Below the pieces are notes generated by a model. That model was not told the origin of the DNA. It made no database searches and worked only from the letters and a program-made list of their open reading frames with translations. Shown here piece after piece: positions 37,051-46,101 of a stretch of 64,000 nucleotides of DNA. Every line of letters begins with the position of its first letter. Within the stretch, counting starts at the first letter, position 1. The stretch is from Thinopyrum elongatum (lineage: Eukaryota; Streptophyta; Magnoliopsida; Poales; Poaceae): contig CM022300.1 of assembly GCA_011799875.1 (NCBI GenBank), positions 239,146,807 to 239,210,806 of the forward strand. The letters run 5' to 3'. The translations under genes and the position numbers were made by a program.

Positions 37051-37448
37051 GAACGATTGTTTTACGGTTCAGGTTTCAAAAAAAAAACCATGTCCGTGAG
37101 CAGGTAAATAACGCCTTGTGGTAATCCATGACTATATGCCATTGAATTTCCTCATGTATCTCATGTAGATTACGAAATGAGGAGTTCCCATCTCCTGTTG
37201 GTCCTCCATTATGGCATCCGTACGACCGTATCACGTACCACCAGGGAGGTGTATGTTTTGAGGAGTGGTAACGTAAACGTCAATGGAATCAGATAACAAG
37301 TGTAACAGTTCCGGACTGGATAAACCAGATTTTGTTTGGTTCGGCTGGGTAAACTAAACATATCCCTTAACAGTGTTTGTCTTGGCACAGTAATCACATC
37401 ACAGGCGCTTTCAAGGATTCCAGTACAACGGCTTACACATGCAATTTG

Positions 37449-37488
37449 CAAGTGCTTCACCAGTGTTGCAAGTGCTTCACCAGTGTTG
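37449..37488. repeat. 20-bp tandem duplication in copy 2 LTR
   Basis: Two direct copies of CAAGTGCTTCACCAGTGTTG; copy 1 has a single copy near 1572. Confidence 0.9.
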
Positions 37489-37503
37489 AGTATATGATTA
37501 TTA

Positions 37504-37822
37504 GGGCATGTGCAATGGTGGCATATGGATACATATGCCTCGTGATAAAAATTAGCTTCAAGTATCTACATTGGTTTTTTCTCTCCAATGCAAGCTACTA
37601 CTGGTGGGCATCATCAAAGAATATAAAGTAGAATCTCACTACACATGCGTCCCTACTCTACACTTCAACTTTTCCAACTTTATGCATTGGACCACACTTT
37701 TTCTCTTCAAGCACCCGCCTCCTGCAGAGGATCCCGCTTCCCTATCCTAACCTACTTTGTCTGACATCCAATCCTACATGGCATGTGAGGCATCACCCTG
37801 GGGCTATGCATTGGCCATGCCC
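37504..37822. mobile_element. Harbinger/Tourist-type MITE in copy 2 LTR
   Basis: This 319-bp insert is absent from copy 1, where the empty site GATTATTAGGAAG is intact (about 1600-1612). Terminal inverted repeats are GGGCATGTGCAATGG and, on the other strand, GGGCATGGCCAATGC. The 3-bp target duplication TTA flanks it at 37501-37503 and 37823-37825, as expected for PIF/Harbinger MITEs. It does not code for protein. Confidence 0.88.
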
Positions 37823-37960
37823 TTAGGAAGTATAGAATAGACTAGGATTTGATCCTGCCTTATCTTGTACTCTAAGTTGATCATTGTACTCCTATATATA
37901 TGCCCACGAGGCTCAAGCAATACAATCATCATATTCCACCAATCCCTCTCCCTTTTAACA

Positions 37961-39821
37961 TGGTATCACCCTAACCAGTCCAAACCCTAGCCGCCAACCA
38001 CCGCTTCCGCCCCGCACGCCGCCCCAGGGCGGTTGGCCTCCATGATCGCCGTCGGGGGCCGCGCCGCCCGTACCTAGGGTTCGTCCGCCGGTTGTGTTGA
38101 CCGGCTGCCCTACAAAGTCTTTTTCCCTAGCCCTTGCTCCGGGTTTTTCTCTCTTCCGCCGGTTATCTTGATCGGCGTTTTCTTTTTGGTTTTCCGATCT
38201 AAGATCGGTTTGCGTCACCCGCCGCCACCGTCGACCCCGTGCGCCTCTACACCAACACCGGTGCGACCGACCGGCTTCTTCACTGACCCGGTGGCCTTGC
38301 GCGACATGCGGCCCTTCATGGCCGTCGTCCGCGCGTCTGCCCGTCCGTCGCCTTGCACCGACTGTCACTGCCCTACTCCGACACCGGCGCGACCACCCGG
38401 CCTCCTCCCCGATCCGGCGGCCTCGCACGATGCTGCGGCTCCTCACAGCCGACGTTCGTGCACCGGCCCGCCCGTCGATCTACGCCGGCCTCGCCGCCCT
38501 GCTCCGACCGGGACTCCTGCGCGACCACCCGGCCTCCGCCCCGACCCGTCGGCCTCGCGCAATGCGGCGTCCCTTCACAGCCGTCGTTCGCACGACGGCT
38601 CACCCGTCGATCTACGCCGGCTGTCGCCGCCCTGCTATGACCGGGACTCCGCCACCATCCCGCCTCCACCTAGCGGTGTCCCTGACCTCGCGCGCTATCG
38701 GATTGATCACCCGCCTGCAGGCGCGATCCGCCTCATCTGTGCCGTGCGACCGACCTGGCCCGTCGGTTGCGCATGCCTCCACAGGCCCCGTGAAGACCGT
38801 CCCGAGTACAGTGTACCCCTACACCGATCGAGCATCGCGCCGCTGCTACGTCGCCCTGTCAAGCCGCAGCACCGTCGCCCAGTGGTTCTCCCTGTGGCTG
38901 CACCAATCCGCGCCGCCACCGTGTCGCCCCTTTGGGCTGTTGCTCCGCGGCATGTGGTCCCCCCAGCCACCCTGAGGCCGTTCCCTTGGTTGCACCAATC
39001 CGCGCGCTGCCGCTGCGTCGCCTTCAGGCCGTAGTGCCGCGACCCGCGGTCAACCACCACCCCGAGGCCGTCCGCTCCAGGCCGTCCCCGAGGCTGCACC
39101 GACCCTCGTGCTGCCGCTGCGTCGCCCCATCGGGCCATAGCGAGCGTGGCAGGTGGTCCCTGCAACCGCCCCGAGGTCTTCCCGCCATCGCCCCGACCCG
39201 CCTGCCCGCCGCCGCTGAATTGCCCCTTCAGGCCGTAGCGCCGCGGCCCGCGGTCCACTCCGCCGTCACCGCACGTCGACCTCCCGTGGTATGCACCGTG
39301 CCGCCTCCCTCGGCGCGGAACGCCACCGTCCGCGCCGGTCTTCGTCACCCTATCGGGTTCCTCGCCTCCTTCGAGCACCACCACCGCGCTCCTAACCAAG
39401 CCGCCGCCGTGAGGCCGTCACCGCCGCACTTCTTCGAGCGCCGCCGTTCTTCTTCGAGCGCCACCGCTGCTACCGCCGCCGCCCGTACACCACCTTTATC
39501 TTCGTCCAGCACCAGCCCATCGCCAGCATCGTCATCCTCTACCCCGACCACTTCATCTACTTCGACCATCGTTGGTGACATCGGCCCCGCGCCGATGGAC
39601 GCCGCAATCATCGTCGAGTTCTTCTCTGTTAGCCCCTCCGACTTCTCCGACATGGCGTACAACTCGTGCAGGTCCCCGTCTATGCATGCCCGGTGCTGGC
39701 AACACCGATGCGTGACTTCATCCATGATGTGTCCCTGGGCCTAGCAAGCCTGGAACGATGCTTCGTCAACTTCGTCTTCGTCCGTCTACGCATGCCCGAT
39801 GCTGGCAACACCGATGCATGC
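37961..39821 (+). mobile_element. Copia-like internal region, copy 2
   Basis: This GC-rich leader and internal region is collinear with 1743-2329 plus 16905-18168, without the element A insertion. It contains about three imperfect 126- to 132-bp tandem units starting near 38263, 38389 and 38521. A long open frame (38168-39034) lacks an ATG at its start and has no domain; in copy 1 the same frame is broken. I treat it as non-coding. Confidence 0.75.
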
Positions 39822-41231
39822 TGATACGTCTCCGTCGTGTCTACTTTTCCTAATGCTTTTGCTCTTGTTTTAGACTCTAATTTGCATGATTTGAATGAAA
39901 CTAACCCGGACTGACGCTGTTTTCAACAGAACTACCATGGTGTTGTTTTTGTGCAGAAATAAAAGTTCTCGGAATGGAATGAAACTTTTTGGAGATTTAT
40001 TTTATAATAAAAGAAAATTACTGGAGCCAAGAACCACCGGAGGGGGGGCCCCCTGGGTGAGCACAACCCACCAAGGCGGCCCCCCTCCAGGCGCGCCCAG
40101 GTGGGTTGTGCCCACCTGGTGGCCCCGCAGACCCTGATTCAACTCCTTAAATACCTATATTTGGAGAAAAAATCAGGGAGAAAAAATTATCATGTTTCAC
40201 GATACGGAGCCGCCGCCACCTCCTGTTCTTCATCGGGAGGCCTGATCTGGAGCTCGTTTGGGGCTTCGGAGAGGGGTATCTTCGGTCTTCGTCATCACCA
40301 ACCCTTTTCCATCGCGAATTCCATGATGCTCCCCACCGGGAGTGAGTAATTCCTTCGTAGGCTCGCTGGTCGGTGAGGAGTTGGATGAGATTCATCATGT
40401 AATCGAGTTAGTTTTGTTAGGGCTTGATCCCTAGTATCCACTACGTTCTGAGATTGATGTTGTTATGACTTTGCCATGCTTAATGCTTGTCACTAGAGCC
40501 CGAGTGCCATGATTTCAGATCTGAACCGTTTATGTTTTCACCATTATATCTATGTTCTAGATCCGATCTTGCAAGTCATATTCACCTATTACGTGTTATG
40601 ATCCGTAAACCCCTGAGTGACAATAGTCGGGATACTTTCCGGTGATGACCGTAGTTTGAGGAGTTCATGTATTCACTATGTGCTAATGTTTTGTTCCGGT
40701 TCTCTATTAAAAGGAGGCCTTAATATCCCTTAGTTTTCTTATGGACCCTGCTGCCACGGGAGGGTAGGATAAAAGATGTCATGCAAGTTCTTTCCATAAG
40801 CACGTATGACTATTTACGGAATACATGCCTACATTATATTTATGAACTGGAGCTAGTTTTGCATCGCCCTAGGTTATGACTGTTATATGATGAATATCAA
40901 CCAACGAATTCACCGATCCAATGGCTACAAATTTTCCAAATATTGTTCTTGCTCAGTTACTATTGATGTTGCAACTGTTACACTTGCTACAAAATCACCG
41001 CTATCATTGTTACCGTTACTGGTACTATTATCACTGCTATCAAAACTATCATATTACTGTGCTACTGATCACTTTGCTGCAGATAATTAATCTCCAGGTG
41101 TGGTTGAATTGACAACTCAGCTGCTAATACTTACAAATATTCTTTGGCTCCTCTTGTGTCGAATTTATAAATTTGGGTTGAATACTCTACCCTCGAAAAC
41201 TGTTGCGATCCCCTATACTTATGGGTTATCA
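39822..41231 (+). mobile_element. Solo LTR of element B family
   Basis: This 1410-bp LTR has exact 5-bp target duplications CATGC at 39817-39821 and 41232-41236. The insertion site is the same base of the copia-like internal region where element B sits in copy 1 (18168/18169). No internal sequence is left, so LTR-LTR recombination removed it. Confidence 0.9.
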
Positions 41232-41236
41232 CATGC

Positions 41237-41489
41237 TTTCGTCCATGATGTGTCCCCGGGCTTGGCCAACCCGCCGCGACGCATCGTCAACAACGTCTTC
41301 TTCCTGGCGCACCACTACTTCGACGCCACTGCGCCCATGACTAACTCGGCGCCTCCTCGCGCCCGCGGCTCCACGGCGACTTCCTCGACACCAGCTACCC
41401 TGACTCGACATCGACCACGGCATTCTTCGCACGGCTACCTCGACCATGGCTCCACCACCCTCCGCTCTCGGCTACCCCTGGTCAAGCAC
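41237..41489 (+). mobile_element. Copia-like internal region after the solo LTR
   Basis: It continues the internal region beyond the CATGC duplication. It repeats motifs from just before it (CCATGATGTGTCCC and CGTCAACNNCGTCTTC), so the internal region is itself repetitive. At about 41490 the sequence jumps to a third copy of the element leader. Confidence 0.65.
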
Positions 41490-42494
41490 CTAACCAGTCC
41501 AAACCCTAGCCGCCAACCACCGCTTCCGCCCCGCACGCCCGCCCAGGCGGTTTGGCCTCCATGATCGCCGTGCGGGCCGCGCCCCGCACCTAGGTTCGTC
41601 CGCCGGTTCGCCTGTTTTGACCGGCCCTACAAAGTCTTTTTCCCTAGCCCTTGCCTCCGGGTTTTTCTCTCTTCCGCCGGTTATCTTGATCGGCGTTTTC
41701 TTTTTGGTTTTCCGATCTAAGATCGGTTTGCGTCACCCGCCGCCACCGTCGACCCCGTGCGCCTCTACACCAACACCGGTGCGACCACCTTTCTTCACTG
41801 ACCCGGTGGCCTTCGCGACATGTGCGGCCCTTCATGGCCGTCGTCCGCGCGTCTGCCCTCCTTCGCCTTCTCACCGACTTCACTCCCCTACTCCACACCC
41901 GGCTCCCCACCCGCTCCTCCCCTATCCGCTCGGCCTCCACGATCTCGCTCCTCCTCCACCACGTTCTTTTCACCGGCCCGCCCTTCGATCTACGCCGGCC
42001 TCGCCGCCCTGCTCTCGACCGGGACTCCTGCGCGACCACCCGCCTCCGCCCCACCCCCCTCGCGCAATGCGCGTCCCTTCACAGCCGTCGTTCGCACGAC
42101 GGCTCACCCGTCGATCTACGCCGGCTGTCGCCGCCCTGCTATGACCGGGACTCCGCCACCATCCCCGCCTCCACCTAGCGGTGTCCCTGACCTCGCGCGC
42201 TATCGGATTGATCACCCGCCTGCAGGCGCGATCCGCCTCATCTGTGCCGTGCGACCGACCTGGCCCGTCGGTTGCGCATGCCTCCACAGGCCCCGTGAAG
42301 ACCGTCCCGTTACAGTTACCCCTACACCGATCGAGCATCGCGCCGCTGCTACGTCCGCCCTGTCAAGCCGCACACCGTCGCCCAGTGTTCTCCCTGTGGC
42401 TGCACCAATCCGCGCCGCCACCGTGTCGCCCCTTTGGGCTGTTTGCTCCGCGGCATGTGGTCCCCCCAGCCACCCTGAGCCGTTCCCTTGGTTG
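41490..42494 (+). mobile_element. Third, indel-ridden copy of copia-like internal region
   Basis: It begins CTAACCAGTCC, matching 37971 onward, and tracks copy 2 to GTTCCCTTGGTTG (about 38990). It shares the copy 2 variants where copies 1 and 2 differ, yet carries dozens of one- or two-base gains and losses, mostly in G/C runs and clustered at 41770-42070. The right end joins directly to a truncated LTR. Confidence 0.75.
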
Positions 42495-42620
42495 ATAGAC
42501 TAGGATTTGGTCATGCCTTCTCTTGTACTCCAAGTTGGTTATTGTACTCCTATATATATGCCCACGTGGCTCAAGCAATACAATCATCATATTCCACCAA
42601 TCCCTCTCTTTTCCTTTTAA
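42495..42620 (+). mobile_element. Truncated 3' end of copia-like LTR
   Basis: The last ~126 bp of the LTR (from ATAGACTAGGATTTGG to CCTTTTAA) are present, with the final CA replaced by GA. About 375 bp of LTR upstream are missing. Confidence 0.8.
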
Positions 42621-43066
42621 GAACCAGCATAGCTTCAAGTTCATCAAACAAGCACATAATTGAAAAATATTTTTCCATGCATCCAGTGCAAAGACATCTT
42701 TTAACCAGAATTTGATGCCACTTTAAATGCATTTCAAAATTTTAAAATGCATATTAAACCACGGTACAAACTCATAATTCAACGACACTTCAAAAGAAAC
42801 AACACTTCAAATAAGAACCACTCCTTCTTAGTGTGGAATGCATGCAGATGGATTACCATGCAAGAACAATCAAATGAAAAGCAGTCTTTTGGTTTTCCAT
42901 TGACCACAAACTAACAAAAACAATCATGCTGCTGAGAAGAACTAACTAAAAACACAACAGATAGAGTACAAATAGATTAGTTTGCTAACTCAAACAACAA
43001 TGTTAAAAAACATATATATACTCCTATATATATATATTAATATAATATAAATTATATATATATATT

Positions 43067-43099
<33 letters not shown>

Positions 43100-43299
43100 T
43101 ATATAATTTCAGGCAATGAATATATTTCAACATTGAAACATATGTCAATATTTAACTTTGAAATTTTCTTGCAAGAATAAATTATTGTCTAATCAAGTGT
43201 ATGGTTAGCACTAGATATATGATAGCATTTTTACTTCTTCATTCATTATTGTTGTAGTGACAAGACACAAATCTATATCTATCTATATCTATATCTATA
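42621..43299. other. AT-rich low-information stretch with microsatellites
   Basis: No gene seen. An imperfect (TA)n tract runs about 43012-43105 and an imperfect (CTATAT)n tract runs about 43272-43300, directly before the candidate Helitron start. Confidence 0.55.
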
Positions 43300-43420
43300 T
43301 CTATACCTACTAATAAAGCACACATTGCTTCCGTCGGTTCACCATCATCCATATTACCCTCGAAATTGACGAGAATTGCCCACCAATGCCACACGTAAGT
43401 TAAAAAATGATTCGGTTTTT
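43300..43420 (+). mobile_element. Candidate Helitron 5' end
   Basis: The sequence A|TCTATACCTACTAATAAAGC fits the 5' end of grass Helitrons (TC start, CTACTAATAAA box) with a host A in front. A matching plus-strand 3' end (hairpin then CTRR) was not found downstream, so the element's extent is unknown. Confidence 0.45.
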
Positions 43421-43465
43421 TGGCAGTACGTCTTCTATCGGCAGCCCGGAACGAGCGAGGCGTAG

Positions 43466-44263
43466 ATGCATCCTCATCCTGGCGACGAGTGCTTCCCCGG
43501 CGGGCCGAGCCACGATGGCATCAAGGAAGTCGACAAATCCGAGGCGCCGCGGCCGGTGTCTGCCAGGCCGTACTACATGGCGCCGTGGCAGAGGCATGGG
43601 CAGCCACCGCCAGCGCCGCTTCTGCCGATGGCGGTTGACGAGCCACGGTGCAGGTACGAGCGCGTCCCGGGAGAGCAGAGGACGAGGTTCCCGGGGCCGA
43701 TCCAGGCGCCGCGGATGGGCCCGCGCCCGACCGACAACGGTGGCTTCAGGACGAACACCACGAGGGTCGAGCGCGTCACCACGATCAAGCCAGACGAAGG
43801 TGGCGCGCCTTACCAAGTGGTCGCGCCGGTGTCGGGCAATGGGAGGCCGCAGCAGCACCAGCACCATGATCACCAGGGGTTGACGTCGCAAACGTCGCGA
43901 GGACATCCCGCTGGACGCCGGGGAAGAGGACTCCGGAAAGGCTCCCGGGGCTTCCTCTCACTGGAGGCAAAGCACAGGCAGCTGCCGGCCTTCTGTTTCA
44001 CCCTCTGCTGCATCCTGTTCTGGCTGGCGGTGGTCGTCATTGGCATGGCCGTGCTCACCGTGTACCTCGTCTATCGCCCGCAGCCGCCGAAGCTCCGGGT
44101 GACGGATGCATCCCTGAACGCCAGGTACGTGGACGAGCTGACCGTTCCCGGCGGCCCGGCCCGTGGCCTTGCGCTCAACGCCGACATCACCGCGCTGGTC
44201 GCCATCATGCAGCCACATTATCAATCAACGATTCGTTTGTCTATCCTGGTTGCGGAAGTTTGA
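43466..44263 (+). pseudogene. Truncated LEA_2/NHL-type membrane protein gene fragment
   Basis: An ATG at 43466 opens a 265-residue frame. The N-terminal ~165 residues are proline- and arginine-rich with polar repeats. A strong transmembrane helix follows at about residues 172-200 (CFTLCCILFWLAVVVIGMAVLTVYLVY), flanked by basic residues. Then comes the beginning of a late-embryogenesis-abundant type 2 domain (PPKLRVTDASLNARYVDEL ... LALNADITALVAI), as in NDR1/HIN1-like proteins. The domain breaks off after about 50 residues, where family members continue for a further hundred or so. The tail IMQPHYQSTIRLSILVAEV is unrelated. It is therefore a 3'-truncated copy, consistent with capture by the Helitron whose candidate end lies 166 bp upstream. 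Function of the fragment is doubtful. Confidence 0.65.
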
Positions 44264-44570
44264 TCAGCCCTTCCACGATCGTGCATCCATAAAATAGTCC
44301 CACCTCGCTTCATAGATCGAATCATACCAGTTGATATACATGTTGCTTAGGAAATCAACAAGCAACCTTGGAAATCAAACAAGTAGAGGGCAAAAAGAGG
44401 GATTGGTGTCCAGATGGCGAGCTCCGGCGGAGGCCGGTGATGCAGCGATGCGGATGTGCTGTCGCGGCAGCGAGCGAGCAGGGGGCAAAGGTCAACGTCA
44501 GCCAGCAGTCAGAGGAACAAGATGGAGATGGAGGCCTCGGAGGGATTTTTGCAGCCTCTGGCTAGCGCTC
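44264..44570. other. Unassigned stretch, possible second captured fragment
   Basis: No domain found. The minus strand at 44400-44560 has a C/T-rich, 5'-UTR-like composition, which might be another captured gene piece; this is only a hint. Confidence 0.3.
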
Positions 44571-44919
44571 TTAGAGCATCCCCACTCCCCCCCCCCCCCC
44601 CCCCCCCCCCCCCAAGCCCTTTTTTCGCCGATTATGGCGGAATTTGGCGCCGGCGGAGCCAGACCGAACCCGGCGCACTTGTGGGCGCCCGGGGGAAACG
44701 ATTTTGGCGCGAAAACATGTGGACCCGCCGAGTCAGCGACTGCGCGCGTTCGTCGTCCTCATCGCCTTGATTTCCCGCGGGAATCAATGCGAAGGCTGCC
44801 ACCGGTCAGCCTTCCATTGATTCCTCACGGGCGGCGCAGTGAAGGTGCACCGACGTGCGTCCCGCCCCCTCCCGCCACGCGTACACACGGCTGCCGCCGG
44901 CTCCCCGCCCATCGGCCGC

Positions 44920-44927
44920 TATAAAAG
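44920..44927 (+). promoter_or_regulatory. TATA box of the transposon-borne gene
   Basis: TATAAAAG lies in a GC-rich context, 122 bp before the ATG at 45049. A C/T-rich leader (about 44950-45048) follows, as in many grass promoters. The transcription start is inferred to be near 44950. Confidence 0.65.
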
Positions 44928-45048
44928 CCGCCCCTCCCTTGCCGGTGGCCGCACACACCCTCACCACAGCCCCTCTCCCCCTCTCGCCAAAGACGTCTCG
45001 CCCTCTCGCCACCGACGCCCCCTCTCCCCTCTCTCCCCGCTGACGACC

Positions 45049-46017
45049 ATGGCCGAGCGCTACCGCGGCGATGGAGCGGCGGCCAATGGTTTCGGCCGCC
45101 GCCACCTGCACGAGGACGAGGCCCGCCTCCTCTACGAGGCGGACTACCCGGCGCCACCGGACATGCGAGTGCCGGGCTCGTGGAGGCTGAGCGCCGGCGG
45201 AGTCCCGGTGCCACCGCCGCCCTCTGGTGCTAACCGGCGCGCCGAGATCACGTGCATCAGATCATCGCTGCCGGAGAGCTTACGGAACCAGTCGAGGTAC
45301 GCCCCCGACAGCCACACGTTGTGCACGGCATACTTCGACTGCCGCCACGCCGACCAGCTCGCTGCCATGAACGGCATTGAACCCCGCGGCCGCCTCAACT
45401 CCGAGGGGCGGCACCAATGGTGGGGCGTCCCCGGGCGCACGTTCGAAGCCGTCCTCGAGCATATCGAGGCCGGCAACGCGCCGCAGTTGGAGTACCCGAC
45501 GCCCCCTCCTTCTCGTCAAGGCGCATGGAGACGGCGTCCTCATCCTCGTCGGGCTCCCGCTCCTCCGAGTCACCGGCGCTCCTCCCCGTCAAGCCGAAAC
45601 CGTGAGAGACGCCGCTCGGGCGGCGCCGTCGTCATCAACGAGGGCGGCGTCCCTTCTCCTCCGGTCTCCTCATCCCGCCTCGTCAAGCTGAAGGCCGAGT
45701 CGGCGCTCCTCCCCGTGAAGGAGCACGAGGCCATGGCCGCCGACGAGGAGACCGGCCTCAAATGGGCGCGGGACGACTACGACCGGCAGGAGATGGAGCG
45801 CCAGCGCCGCGCCCTCGAGGAGATCGCCGCCCGGCGCCGCGGCCGTGAGGAGGGCGGCGTCGTCATCCTCGACAACAGCGACGAGGAGGCTCCCGGGCCG
45901 TCCAACCCCACCCGCCACGCTGACCCAGGGCAGGGGTGCAGCAAGGACGGCGGCAGCGTGCAGGGCGACGATGACGGCGGTGACTACACCAACTTTTACA
46001 GGCTTCTCGGCATGTAG
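45049..46017 (+). CDS. Transposon-borne gene, 322-residue protein of unknown function
   Basis: The ATG at 45049 lies in a good context (GACCATGG) behind the TATA box. The N-terminal half (residues 1-150) is a compact, conserved-looking region with HEDEARLLYEADYP, RIRSSLPESLRNQ-like spacing (here IRSSLPESLRNQS), TAYFDCRHADQLAAMNG and GRHQWWGVPGRTFEAVLEHI. A low-complexity arginine/serine/proline linker follows (about 150-200), then a coiled-coil-like acidic/basic helix (WARDDYDRQEMERQRRALEEIAARRRGREE, about 240-270). The C-terminus ends FYRLLGM. I recall similar predicted proteins in many wheat annotations, tied to the same inverted repeats, but no biochemical role. It is not a transposase by any motif I can see. 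Residues about 150-187 may be read in a shifted frame. Confidence 0.65.
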   Translation: MAERYRGDGAAANGFGRRHLHEDEARLLYEADYPAPPDMRVPGSWRLSAGGVPVPPPPSGANRRAEITCIRSSLPESLRNQSRYAPDSHTLCTAYFDCRHADQLAAMNGIEPRGRLNSEGRHQWWGVPGRTFEAVLEHIEAGNAPQLEYPTPPPSRQGAWRRRPHPRRAPAPPSHRRSSPSSRNRERRRSGGAVVINEGGVPSPPVSSSRLVKLKAESALLPVKEHEAMAADEETGLKWARDDYDRQEMERQRRALEEIAARRRGREEGGVVILDNSDEEAPGPSNPTRHADPGQGCSKDGGSVQGDDDGGDYTNFYRLLGM

Positions 46018-46042
46018 AAGGCTCGGCGGCGTGCAAGGCGGC

Positions 46043-46101
<59 letters not shown>
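46043..46101. repeat. (AGT)n microsatellite in 3' UTR
   Basis: About 19 uninterrupted GTA/AGT units start 25 bp after the stop codon, within the presumed 3' untranslated region. Confidence 0.95.

Larger units (their letters stand above)
28986..37087 (+). mobile_element. LINE retrotransposon, split by a solo LTR
   Basis: It is bounded by a 14-bp target duplication, CCATGTCCATGAGC at 28972-28985 and CCATGTCCGTGAGC at 37088-37101, with one mismatch. It ends in an A-run (37078-37087) preceded by a 3' hairpin. The 32915-37050 solo LTR lies inside the hairpin loop. Without that insert the LINE is about 4 kb. ORF1 is not seen, so it is probably 5'-incomplete or lost its gag-like ORF. Confidence 0.85.
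37117..37960 (+). mobile_element. LTR of copia-like element, copy 2
   Basis: This 844-bp LTR corresponds to the 501-bp copy at 1242-1742 plus a 319-bp MITE with its 3-bp target duplication and a 20-bp tandem duplication. It ends CTTTTAACA and is followed by the initiator-Met primer site TGGTATCACCC (37961-37971). The flank left of 37117 is the end of the LINE target region and does not match the left flank of copy 1. Confidence 0.85.

Noticed and set aside
38168..39034. 288-residue proline/arginine-rich open frame in copia-like copy 2
   Set aside because: It starts at TTG rather than ATG, has no domain, and overlaps equally long frames on the other strand. The collinear frame in copy 1 is broken. 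GC bias explains it.
43012..43105. AT-rich tract as a possible origin or matrix attachment site
   Set aside because: It is a plain imperfect (TA)n microsatellite. No further evidence is available.
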